Shown in pieces: positions 1-5,943 of a stretch of 7,155 nucleotides of DNA. Source of the DNA: Draconibacterium sp. (GTDB taxonomy: Bacteria; Bacteroidota; Bacteroidia; Bacteroidales; Prolixibacteraceae); contig JALUZN010000335.1 of NCBI GenBank assembly GCA_027011835.1, forward strand, positions 1 to 7,155, written 5' to 3'. A model generated the notes under the pieces. It saw only the letters and a program-made list of their open reading frames with translations, was not told the origin of the DNA and did not search any database. The translations under genes were made by a program, and so were the position numbers. Position 1 is the first letter of the stretch. Every line of letters begins with the position of its first letter.

Positions 1-1
1 T

Positions 2-550
2 CGTGAAGGAGTAATTGCACAGGTTTTTTATGTAGGCGCGCAAATTATGTGCTGGACATTCATTATTCAATATGCCGGTAATTTGGGAATACCAAAAGCC
101 GAAGCGCAAAACTACAATATTATTGCGATGGCTATTTTTATTAGCAGCCGTTTAATTAGTACTTTTCTTATGAAATACCTCAACTCCAGATTAATGCTGA
201 CCATTTTTGCTATTGGTGGAATGGTAACAACAACAGGAGTAATTTTAATTCAGGGAATGCCCGGATTATATTTGTTGGTAGCCACTTCGGCTTTTATGTC
301 ATTAATGTTCCCAACCATTTATGGAATTGCGTTGGGAGGTTTAAAGGCAGATGCAACACTTGGCGCAGCAGGTTTGGTAATGGCCATTGTTGGAGGTGCA
401 CTTATGCCACCACTGCAAGGACTAATTATCGATCAGGGAACAATTCTATCGATGCCGGCAGTGAATTTTTCATTTATTCTTCCGCTAATTTGTTTTATTG
501 CAATTGCAGTTTATGGTTATCGCACTTTAAAAGTTTATCCTAATTTGTAA
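2..550 (+). CDS. fucP: L-fucose:H+ symporter permease (FucP-like), C-terminal part, 5' end cut by window
   Basis: This is an inner-membrane sugar transporter of the major facilitator superfamily that imports L-fucose with protons. The open frame runs from base 2, so the real start lies upstream. The Met at base 47 is internal, because the 15 codons before it continue the family sequence (REGVIAQVFYVGAQ, matching the YVGAQ motif of E. coli FucP). The visible 182 residues hold six hydrophobic segments, at about 2-24, 38-59, 65-84, 87-110, 119-143 and 156-173, which fits TM7-12 of a 12-helix transporter of about 430 residues. The PTI motif in the fourth segment and the GG...PP motif in the fifth also match FucP. 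The next gene, a mutarotase, starts 12 bases after the stop, which supports a sugar-use operon. A related sugar (galactose, glucose) permease of the same family is possible, but the neighbour favours fucose. Confidence 0.88.
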   Translation, partial: REGVIAQVFYVGAQIMCWTFIIQYAGNLGIPKAEAQNYNIIAMAIFISSRLISTFLMKYLNSRLMLTIFAIGGMVTTTGVILIQGMPGLYLLVATSAFMSLMFPTIYGIALGGLKADATLGAAGLVMAIVGGALMPPLQGLIIDQGTILSMPAVNFSFILPLICFIAIAVYGYRTLKVYPNL

Positions 551-562
551 TAATTAACTGCT

Positions 563-913
563 ATGGCAGCGTACAAAAGATATTGTAAAACATTGAAATT
601 AGAGAATGATTCTGTTCTAATCGAAGAGTACAAAAAGGTTCATACTGCAGATGAATTTTGGCCGGAAATTACTCAGGGAATGCGCGATGTTGGAATTACC
701 AACATGGAAATTTATATTCTCGGAAACCAATTGTTTATGATAATGGATACCGTTGCCAATTTTAATCACGACGAGGCGATGAAAGAGCTGGCAACAAAAC
801 CGCGACAATCAGAATGGGAAGCGTATGTTTCGCGCTTTCAGAAAACCTCTGCCGATGCTACTGCTGACGAAAAATGGCAGTTAATGGAACGTATTTACAA
901 ATTGGGAGGGTGA
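563..913 (+). CDS. L-fucose/L-rhamnose mutarotase (RhaM superfamily, DUF718)
   Basis: This is a small cytoplasmic enzyme that interconverts the alpha and beta anomers of a 6-deoxyhexose so that the next enzyme gets the right form. The 116 residues match the usual length of RhaM-type mutarotases (about 104-115). Motifs seen are EEYKKVH at residues 21-27, aligning with EEYQRRH of E. coli RhaM and so placing the catalytic pair at Tyr23 and His27. WPEI at 33-36, the YILGNQLFMIMD strand at 51-62 and Trp85 also align with the family. The family is named for rhamnose. Its position 12 bases after a fucP-like gene makes L-fucose the likelier substrate here, as in the 'L-fucose mutarotase type 2' annotations. 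It is not related to the classical fucose mutarotase FucU. The ATG at 563 is the first in frame after the fucP stop. A heptamer repeat begins just after the stop codon. Confidence 0.85.
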   Translation: MAAYKRYCKTLKLENDSVLIEEYKKVHTADEFWPEITQGMRDVGITNMEIYILGNQLFMIMDTVANFNHDEAMKELATKPRQSEWEAYVSRFQKTSADATADEKWQLMERIYKLGG

Positions 914-914
914 G

Positions 915-947
915 AGTTTGAAGTTCAGAGTTCAAAGTTCAAAGTTT
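915..947 (+). repeat. Heptanucleotide tandem repeat (AGTTCAA type)
   Basis: About 4.7 copies of a 7-base unit lie head to tail: AGTTTGA, AGTTCAG, AGTTCAA, AGTTCAA and a partial AGTTT. It begins two bases after the mutarotase stop codon, so the coding sequence is not touched. Short AGTTCAA-type tracts directly after stop codons are, from memory, common in some Bacteroidota genomes. Their function is unknown, and copy number may vary between strains. Confidence 0.85.
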
Positions 948-1240
948 CGTATTTCATTTTTGTGTTTAACCCGGGTTATTCATAAACTTTTGTTACGACA
1001 AGTTAAAATGTAAAGAATAAAGGGAAACAGTGCGTTGAGGCTTGCAAAAATAACCTTAGCTATTTTGAGACACGAACCCCGATTGTATACCGGAACTCTT
1101 TATTTAAAAGTAGTTTGACTTCGAAATAGAAACATTCGTGTATATTCCCATGTAAAACATATTTTCATGCCGTCTTTCCGGATCAATTTAACTTTCGGGT
1201 TGATGTGGCAATTTAATATTTAATGAATTGGCTTTTCCCC
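948..1240. other. Gene-free stretch with a 12-bp palindrome; possibly decayed mobile DNA
   Basis: No open frame of useful length is present. The clearest structure is the perfect palindrome TAACCCGGGTTA at 967-978. Downstream, short stretches read as protein-like pieces broken by stops; for example, about 1034-1110 reads ALRLAKITLAILRHEPRLYT. This could be the remnant of a decayed gene or the outer part of the structured repeat that follows. I cannot assign it to an IS family. Nothing here looks like a tRNA or a known riboswitch. Confidence 0.35.
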
Positions 1241-1330
1241 TGCCAGAGGTCATTTTCTTTGATTTGATTAGAGGCGTATGCAGAAATCCAGTTCGCAGCG
1301 ACGGCCTCGGTCGGTGAGCCGGAAAACAAG

Positions 1331-1400
1331 CGATAACGACATTAAAAAATTACTGCTGTTTGAGGAGGTACGACGAGTTCAGTAATTTTAGTCGTTATTG
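1331..1400. repeat. Long imperfect inverted repeat
   Basis: The left arm at 1331-1355 (starting CGATAACGAC and ending TTACTG) pairs with the right arm at 1380-1400 (CAGTAATTTTAGTCGTTATTG). On one strand the arms read C[G/A]ATAACGAC...TTACTG, differing by one base and by a four-base length difference in the A-rich middle. The loop is the 24 bases at 1356-1379. There is no T-tract after it on either strand, so it does not look like a simple terminator. Confidence 0.75.
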
Positions 1401-1443
1401 CGTAGCTTTTCCGAGAGAAGCGAACGCAGCCTTGGGCTTTTTG

Positions 1444-1473
1444 TTTACTTTTTGGGCTAAGCCAAAAAGTAAA
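1444..1473. repeat. Perfect 12-bp inverted repeat
   Basis: TTTACTTTTTGG at 1444-1455 is exactly complementary to CCAAAAAGTAAA at 1462-1473, with a 6-base loop GCTAAG. It sits inside the structured block. Without a clear gene upstream on either strand, a terminator role is possible but unsupported. It is more likely part of the repeat unit. Confidence 0.8.
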
Positions 1474-1582
1474 ATCAGCCCGATAGGGCAAAAGTAACAT
1501 CAAGGCATCCCTCTGACCGGCCCCCAAGAAATTTAAACCTACTAAGAATCTATTTTAATATTGTACCAACCCAAATTATGAA

Positions 1583-1642
1583 GTGAGCCGTCTTTCCCTA
1601 ACTTTATTGTACATTTAAGCAACCATAAAAAAGTTGGCTCAC
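1583..1642. repeat. Widely spaced short inverted repeat upstream of the DUF2007-like gene
   Basis: GTGAGCC at 1583-1589 and GGCTCAC at 1636-1642 are perfect complements, 46 bases apart. The arms are only 7 bp and could be chance. They lie 110-170 bases before the ATG of the next gene and might be an operator or the edges of an inserted fragment. Confidence 0.3.
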
Positions 1643-1752
1643 GAAACGAGCTGGTTAAAATTGCTGCACATAAAAGTATGATTTTGGTAAGTTTTACCGG
1701 CGAGATATTTATAGTGTATGTGTTGCCATTAAAAACAAACAATACAAGATCA

Positions 1753-2151
1753 ATGAAATTAATTACAATTAAATCGTCGCATTACCCTGCCGATTTACAA
1801 GTACTGAAAAGCCGTTTAGCATCGGAAGGAATTGAGAGCATTATTGATGGAGAACTTAATTCTCAGGTATTGAGCCATATTCCATCGATGGAGGCCGAAT
1901 TAAAAGTTTACGAATCGGATATTGAAAGAGTAAAAGCTATTTTAGAAGAGGTTGGAGAATTGGGTTCAAATTCAAAAATTGTGTGTCCGAAATGTGGCTC
2001 TGAAAAATACCGGATAAAATATAGTTTAAGATACAAGTGGAGGTTATTCTTAAGTGCCCTACTTTCAGCAATAACATTTACACCAACCGGAAGAAATATC
2101 TCACCAACAAAATTAATTTGTGAAAGGTGTGAAACGGAGTTTATGGGATAA
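1753..2151 (+). CDS. Small DUF2007-like protein with C-terminal zinc-ribbon cysteines
   Basis: The protein has 132 residues and its biochemical role is unknown. Residues 1-67 fit the DUF2007 fold ('putative signal transducing protein'): KLITIKSSHYPADLQVLKSR, then an EGIESIIDGE strand and a helix ending ERVKAILEE. The second part has two cysteine pairs, C78-P-K-C81 and C123-E-R-C126, spaced like a split zinc ribbon. Between them lies a basic then hydrophobic stretch (about 95-110, WRLFLSALLSAI), which may be a buried helix or a weak membrane segment. I chose the ATG at 1753 because the fold begins directly with MKLITIK. An in-frame ATG at 1678 would add 25 residues that do not look like part of the fold. 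The gene stands alone, preceded by the repeat-rich stretch, and converges on rpoD. The DUF2007 call rests on recalled pattern, so confidence is moderate. Confidence 0.75.
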   Translation: MKLITIKSSHYPADLQVLKSRLASEGIESIIDGELNSQVLSHIPSMEAELKVYESDIERVKAILEEVGELGSNSKIVCPKCGSEKYRIKYSLRYKWRLFLSALLSAITFTPTGRNISPTKLICERCETEFMG

Positions 2152-2157
2152 ATGAAT

Positions 2158-2191
2158 AAAAAAAAAGGTTACCAAATGGCAACCTTTTTTT
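2158..2191. terminator. Bidirectional rho-independent terminator between the DUF2007-like gene and rpoD
   Basis: An A-tract, a GGTTACC / GGCAACC stem (2167-2173 and 2178-2184) with loop AAAT, and a T-tract form a hairpin usable from both sides. On the plus strand the stem has one A-C mismatch. On the minus strand the same position is a G-U wobble, so the stem is complete there and is followed by nine U. It is therefore best suited to rpoD. It starts seven bases after the DUF2007-like stop and ends five bases before the rpoD stop. Confidence 0.9.
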
Positions 2192-2195
2192 ATCT

Positions 2196-3056
2196 CTAAC
2201 CAAGATATGATTTCAGTAATTTGCTTCGCGATGTATGTCGTAATCGTCGAATTGCTTTTTCTTTTATCTGGCGGACTCGTTCGCGGGTTAATCCAAATCT
2301 TTCTCCAATCTCTTCTAATGTCATTTCCTGACAACCGATACCGAAGAATAGCCTGATAATGTCGCTTTCACGTTCAGTCAATGTTGCTAATGCTCTTCCA
2401 ATCTCTTTGGCAAGCGATTCCATAATAAGGGCGCGGTCGGCATTTGGCGAGTCGTTGTTTACCAACACATCCAAAAGACTATTGTCTTCGCCGTCAACAA
2501 ATGGGGCGTCAACCGAAACGTGTCTTCCGGAAACCCGTAATGTATCTGCTACCTTATCGGCAGGAAGTTCGAGTGATTCTGCTAATTCTTCAGGCGAAGG
2601 CTTGCGTTCGTGTTCTTGCTCAAATTTCGAGAACGCTTTGTTAATTTTGTTCAACGAACCAACCTGGTTCAATGGCAAACGAACGATACGCGATTGCTCT
2701 GCAAGTGCTTGAAGAATAGATTGGCGAATCCACCAAACGGCATACGAAATAAACTTAAAACCGCGGGTTTCGTCGAATTTTTCAGCTGCTTTAATCAGGC
2801 CAAGGTTTCCTTCGTTTATTAAATCGGGTAGGCTCAGTCCCTGGTTTTGGTACTGTTTTGCCACCGAAACAACAAAACGAAGATTGGCTCTGGTTAATTT
2901 TTCCAAAGCTACCTGGTCGCCTTTTTTAATTCGCTGTGCTAATTCAACTTCTTCCTCAACGGTAATCAGCTCTTCTTTGCCAATTTCCTGTAAATACTTG
3001 TCTAAAGAGGCACTTTCACGATTAGTGATTGACTTTGTGATCTTTAGCTGTCTCAT
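2196..3056 (-). CDS. rpoD: Primary RNA polymerase sigma-70 factor (RpoD, Bacteroidota type)
   Basis: This is the housekeeping sigma factor that directs RNA polymerase to most promoters. It has 286 residues, the normal size in Bacteroidota, whose primary sigma lacks the acidic region 1.1 present in E. coli RpoD. Domains in order: region 1.2 at about 17-50 (SLDKYLQEIGKEELIT...); region 2 at about 53-123, with LPDLINEGNLGLIKAAEKFD in 2.1-2.2 and GFKFISYAVWWIRQSI at 99-114 in 2.3-2.4 for -10 melting and recognition; region 3 at about 130-200; and region 4 at about 218-280, with the helix-turn-helix MTLEEIGERFGLTRERVRQIKEKA at 245-268 for the -35 contact. The start MRQLKITKSITNRES is the conserved N-terminus of this group. 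A -7 element lies 21 bases upstream, and a strong terminator follows the stop. Confidence 0.97.
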   Translation of the reverse strand: MRQLKITKSITNRESASLDKYLQEIGKEELITVEEEVELAQRIKKGDQVALEKLTRANLRFVVSVAKQYQNQGLSLPDLINEGNLGLIKAAEKFDETRGFKFISYAVWWIRQSILQALAEQSRIVRLPLNQVGSLNKINKAFSKFEQEHERKPSPEELAESLELPADKVADTLRVSGRHVSVDAPFVDGEDNSLLDVLVNNDSPNADRALIMESLAKEIGRALATLTERESDIIRLFFGIGCQEMTLEEIGERFGLTRERVRQIKEKAIRRLRHTSRSKLLKSYLG

Positions 3057-3077
3057 ATAATTTTCTTAAAAAGTCTG

Positions 3078-3085
3078 CAAATATA
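3078..3085 (-). promoter_or_regulatory. Candidate rpoD promoter, -7 element TATATTTG
   Basis: Read on the minus strand, TATATTTG is a perfect match to the Bacteroidota -7 consensus TAnnTTTG. It ends 21 bases before the rpoD ATG, giving a leader of about 15 bases. No good -33 TTTG is seen at the usual 19-21 base spacing. The nearest T-rich candidate is farther away. Confidence 0.6.
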
Positions 3086-3284
3086 GTGCATTAATATCTA
3101 ATATATCAGGTGAAAATGCCAGATAAAATTTAATTAATAAATAGTTAAAGGTACTCCCTCAATTCTCCTCTATTTTTAACCAACCAAACCGCATTTATCT
3201 TAAATATGTTTTGGTTTAACAACGAATAACACACAATAGTTCAAAAATAGAAAAGAAATTTAAATCATCCTCTATTTTTCGGGT

Positions 3285-4721
3285 TTAATCGATTCCAAAA
3301 ACATAATATGCTAATTCGCCATTTGGATAAACACCTTCAACTAAAACTCCCCCTGTTGCATTTTCTATTTCCCTTTTAAAATCGTTAACATCGAAAATAG
3401 GTTTCTTGTTCACAAATGTTATAACAAATCCTTTTTTTAATCCTGCTTCTTTTAATTTCCCCTTTTCAAGTTTCGAGATTTTAATTCCATTACTTATCTC
3501 TAAATCTTGCTTATCTCTGTTGCTCAATTTTTTAAATTCGGCTCCTAAAACAATAACATTATCTCGTACAACTTGCGTGTCGCCGTGTTTGTTACGTAAT
3601 GTTACCGAAAATAGTTTCTTTTTATTGTCTCTTAAAACAGTTATTTCTACATCGTCGCCCGGACGATATTGACTAATAGACTCTTGCAATTCGGCAGTAT
3701 TTTTAATTTCTGAATTATTAACCCGAATAATCACATCTTCCTCTTCAATTCCGGCATCGTTGGCAGCACCATTATCGGTTACAGCGGCAACATAAACTCC
3801 CTCAACATTATCGAGGTCAAGTTTCTCTGCAATCTCGGCATTTACATCGGTAATATTTACACCAAGCAATGCACGTTGAACCTCGCCAAACTCTTTTAAA
3901 TCGTTAACCACCTTTTTGGCAATGGTTGCCGGAACAGCAAAAGAGTATCCGGTATACGACCCTGTTCGTGAAGCAATTGCCGAATTAATTCCGACTAACT
4001 CGCCGCGCTGATTAACCAAAGCCCCACCACTGTTTCCCGGATTAACGGCAGCATCGGTTTGTAAATACGACTCAATGGCCATTCTGTCCTGATTCATTCG
4101 CAAATTTCTTCCACGTGCACTAATTATTCCGGCAGTTACGGTCGATGTTAAGTTAAATGGGTTTCCCACGGCTAAAACCCACTCGCCCAATTTTAGCTCG
4201 TCAGAGTTTCCAAATGTGAGGTACGGTAAATCTTCTGCTTCTATTTTTAGAAGTGCAATATCTGTCGACGGGTCGGTACCAATTACCCGAGCTTCAAATT
4301 CTCGGTTATCATTTAAAATAACCTTTATATTTTCGGCATCCTCAACAACGTGGTTATTGGTAACAATGTATCCATCGTCTGACAATATAACGCCCGACCC
4401 AAATCCCTGGGCGATTTGAGGTTGTTGATGCTGCATACCAAAAAGTTGATCGTAAAACGGATTTCCAGTCGACCAGTTGCCACCTCGTATCGATTGTGTA
4501 GCAATGTGTACAACTGCATGAATCGATTTCTCGGCGGCAAAAGTTAAATCGGGCAATGTCCCTTTTGCCGGAGCCGACAACGATGCATATTTAATTGGTT
4601 GTTCTTCTTTTACGGTTACCACATCGGGCTTATCGAAAAATTTGCTGTAAGTCCAAACTGCTACAAAAGCTCCTGCTACTACTAATAAAAAAGTTGTTGT
4701 AAATCTTCCTAATTTTTTCAT
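3285..4721 (-). CDS. htrA: HtrA/DegP-family periplasmic serine protease (Do-like)
   Basis: This is an envelope quality-control protease and chaperone that degrades misfolded periplasmic proteins. It has 478 residues from the chosen ATG at 4721. A basic start and hydrophobic stretch (about 9-24) form a signal peptide or membrane anchor. The trypsin-like domain spans about 60-270 with the full triad: His124 in TNNHVV, Asp154 in STDIALLK, and Ser231 in GNSGGAL. PDZ1 follows at about 285-377 (GVYVAAV...GIEEEDVIIRVN) and PDZ2 at about 390-478 (GIKISKLEKG...GLKKGFVITFVN). An in-frame ATG at 4760 would add 13 residues but falls about where transcription should begin from the -7 element at 4768-4775. 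It would also put a charged stretch before the signal, so I prefer 4721. All active-site residues are present. A MITE-like element lies in the upstream intergenic region. Confidence 0.95.
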   Translation of the reverse strand: MKKLGRFTTTFLLVVAGAFVAVWTYSKFFDKPDVVTVKEEQPIKYASLSAPAKGTLPDLTFAAEKSIHAVVHIATQSIRGGNWSTGNPFYDQLFGMQHQQPQIAQGFGSGVILSDDGYIVTNNHVVEDAENIKVILNDNREFEARVIGTDPSTDIALLKIEAEDLPYLTFGNSDELKLGEWVLAVGNPFNLTSTVTAGIISARGRNLRMNQDRMAIESYLQTDAAVNPGNSGGALVNQRGELVGINSAIASRTGSYTGYSFAVPATIAKKVVNDLKEFGEVQRALLGVNITDVNAEIAEKLDLDNVEGVYVAAVTDNGAANDAGIEEEDVIIRVNNSEIKNTAELQESISQYRPGDDVEITVLRDNKKKLFSVTLRNKHGDTQVVRDNVIVLGAEFKKLSNRDKQDLEISNGIKISKLEKGKLKEAGLKKGFVITFVNKKPIFDVNDFKREIENATGGVLVEGVYPNGELAYYVFGID

Positions 4722-4767
4722 GATGTAAAATATTTTAGTTCTACAATATTTTCGACTCAACAGTATG

Positions 4768-4775
4768 CAAATATA
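4768..4775 (-). promoter_or_regulatory. Candidate htrA promoter, -7 element TATATTTG
   Basis: Read on the minus strand, this is a perfect TAnnTTTG match and is identical in sequence to the rpoD element, including the following CA. It ends 46 bases before the ATG at 4721, giving a leader of about 40 bases. No clear -33 TTTG is seen at the usual spacing, so an activator or another sigma factor may help, but that is inference. Confidence 0.55.
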
Positions 4776-4801
4776 CGACCAGCATTACCTCGTTATTACT
4801 A

Positions 4802-4850
4802 TTAACACAAGGATTTTGTATCTTTTAACAACCAAGAGGACTTGTGTTAA
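4802..4850. repeat. Inverted repeat upstream of the htrA promoter
   Basis: TTAACACAAG at 4802-4811 and CTTGTGTTAA at 4841-4850 are perfect 10-bp complements separated by 29 bases. The pair lies about 40-90 bases upstream of the inferred htrA transcription start, where an activator or regulator could bind. It could also form a long-loop hairpin. No regulator can be named from the sequence. Confidence 0.5.
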
Positions 4851-4943
4851 AAAGTTAAAAATTGTACGGTTTTCCGAACGCACAACTGACATTATTCTGC
4901 CAGAACAACAAAAAATACTGTTAACTTGTCAATAAAAACAGGT
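4851..4943. other. Intergenic stretch between the htrA-upstream inverted repeat and the MITE-like element
   Basis: This is part of the 541-base gap between htrA and the LOG gene. The gap also holds the htrA -7 element, the 10-bp inverted repeat and the MITE-like element. In this remaining piece I see no gene, RNA or repeat. Confidence 0.5.
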
Positions 4944-4949
4944 TAATTA

Positions 4950-5189
4950 GGGTCTGCCGAAAAAACGATTAAACACGTATCATACAGTTAGATACCCTAT
5001 TTGACACTTTTAAAAGTGCAAGCTTTTTGTCTTGTTATATTAAAAATGCTTGCATTTATTCTATGTTTCGAATATTTTAACAGCTCAGCTGCACACCATA
5101 TTTATACCTTGTTCAGTTTGAAGTATTTATATACATCTGCACTTCACAAAGTCCAAACCTGACGCACATCGGAGCTTTTCAGCAGACCC
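4950..5189. mobile_element. MITE-like 240-bp element with terminal inverted repeats
   Basis: The left end GGGTCTGCCGAAAA (4950-4963) and right end TTTTCAGCAGACCC (5176-5189) are inverted copies matching at 13 of 14 bases. Both ends are flanked by TAATTA (4944-4949 and 5190-5195). This may be a target duplication or, because it is palindromic, an extension of the inverted repeat to about 21 bp. No reading frame inside could encode a transposase. Internally there are a perfect 14-bp palindrome at 5005-5018 and a hairpin with arms at 5018-5028 and 5042-5053. The size, ends and lack of coding fit a miniature inverted-repeat element moved by an IS elsewhere, or an internally deleted IS. I cannot name the parent family from the ends alone. 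Confidence 0.75.
5005..5053. repeat. Internal palindrome and hairpin of the MITE-like element
   Basis: CACTTTTAAAAGTG at 5005-5018 is a perfect 14-bp palindrome. It runs directly into GCAAGCTTTTT (5018-5028), which pairs with AAAAATGCTTGC (5042-5053) with a single-base bulge. Both lie inside the element and suggest a folded single strand or RNA. Confidence 0.65.
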
Positions 5190-5262
5190 TAATTAAATTC
5201 GACTAAAGAGATAAAGCGTTTTGAAGAAATAACAAACAATCAGAAAGAAGTTGAGATAAAAC

Positions 5263-5847
5263 TCATTTTTTTTCGGGAACTTTAAACCATTTATTATCGA
5301 GAACAACCGGTTTATAGTTTTTAATATACTGCATTGCTTCGGCAGCATTTTCTGCAACAAAATAGAGGTCACGGTAAAGATTCTTTGCAAACTGCTGTTT
5401 GTAAGACACTTCGAATTGTTTAAAAAGATACTCGAAAAAATTATTTGTATTAACAAAAACGATGGGTTTTGTATGATACGAAAGCTGGCGCAAGGTAATT
5501 ACCTCCAAAATTTCTTCGAGCGTACCAAACCCGCCCGGCAAAGCAATAAATGCATCCGACATTTTACGCATCTCCTCTTTACGTTCCATCATATCTTCGG
5601 TAATAATAACATCGTGCGTATTGTCCGATGCAAGCGAACGATTCATCATAAACCGGGGAATAATCCCAACTGTGCGACTGCCGGTTTTGCGTACTGCAAC
5701 AGTTACTGCTTCCATAAGGCCCACATTGGCACCACCATTCACAAGAGTGTGATTATTTTCGCCAATAAGTTGGCCAAGTTTTTCGGCTTCCGAAAAATAG
5801 ATATCATCAATGGCATTGCTCGACGAACAGAAAACACAAATATTCAT
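5263..5847 (-). CDS. LOG-family nucleoside-5'-monophosphate phosphoribohydrolase (TIGR00730 type)
   Basis: This is a cytoplasmic Rossmann-fold protein of the LOG ('Lonely guy') family. Characterised members cleave the N-glycosidic bond of cytokinin ribotides or AMP, giving a free base and ribose 5-phosphate. Most bacterial members have unknown physiological substrates. It has 194 residues, the usual length. The signature LPGGFGTLEE is at 103-112, with the nucleotide-binding PGGxGT and catalytic Glu. MMERKEEM at 86-93 supplies the conserved Arg89-Lys90, and NGGANVGLM at 37-45 forms the phosphate loop. The start MNICVFCSSS is the family N-terminus. The gene stands between the gyrB terminator and the MITE-like element and seems to be transcribed alone. 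Whether the natural substrate is AMP, a cytokinin nucleotide or another purine nucleotide cannot be read from the sequence. Confidence 0.92.
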   Translation of the reverse strand: MNICVFCSSSNAIDDIYFSEAEKLGQLIGENNHTLVNGGANVGLMEAVTVAVRKTGSRTVGIIPRFMMNRSLASDNTHDVIITEDMMERKEEMRKMSDAFIALPGGFGTLEEILEVITLRQLSYHTKPIVFVNTNNFFEYLFKQFEVSYKQQFAKNLYRDLYFVAENAAEAMQYIKNYKPVVLDNKWFKVPEKK

Positions 5848-5877
5848 TATATAATTAATTTTAAATAGTGCTATTCA

Positions 5878-5907
5878 GAAAAATAAATAAACGAGTCGAA
5901 ATTGCAA
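5878..5907 (-). promoter_or_regulatory. Candidate promoter for the LOG-family gene
   Basis: On the minus strand a TTG (5905-5907) is followed after 19 bases by TATTTTTC (5878-5885), which matches the -7 consensus TAnnTTTG except for the last base. The spacing is right for a Bacteroidota promoter. The leader to the ATG at 5847 would be about 25 bases. Confidence 0.35.
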
Positions 5908-5943
5908 TTCCCGCCCCATAAAATTTCAAAATGAATTTTAAGA

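Larger units (their letters stand above)
1241..1530. repeat. Structured, probably dispersed non-coding repeat block
   Basis: This block has a different character from its surroundings: it is locally more GC-rich (about 1290-1330 and 1410-1440), holds two large inverted repeats (1331-1400 and 1444-1473), and has no credible gene. A 61-codon minus-strand frame (1342-1527) runs through both hairpins and has no family features. I read it as chance coding across a repeat. The combination of nested hairpins, GC-rich patches and position between unrelated genes resembles dispersed intergenic repeats of Bacteroidota. Only one copy is visible in this window, so the claim of repetition is an inference. 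The block edges are approximate. Confidence 0.45.

Noticed and set aside
1342..1527. 61-codon minus-strand frame that could be called a small protein
   Set aside because: It runs through both large inverted repeats of the structured block, has no recognisable domain or clear start signal, and is better explained as a chance frame in a repeat.
1542..1742. 66-codon minus-strand frame upstream of the DUF2007-like gene
   Set aside because: It has no domain and no promoter I can see, and it overlaps the likely promoter region of the plus-strand gene. A decayed gene fragment is possible but unsupported.
3182..3216. AACCAAA / TTTGGTT inverted repeat between htrA and rpoD
   Set aside because: The 7-bp arms have a 21-base loop and no proper T-tract, so it is too weak to call a terminator or operator.
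3243..3279. AAAAATAG / CTATTTTT inverted repeat just after htrA as a terminator
   Set aside because: The arms are only 8 bp and all but one pair are A-T, the loop is 21 bases, and the flanks are generally A/T-rich, so chance is likely.
4722..4760. Longer htrA start at 4760 (13 extra residues)
   Set aside because: It would fall at or before the inferred transcription start and would put charged residues in front of the signal sequence. The ATG at 4721 begins a normal signal peptide.
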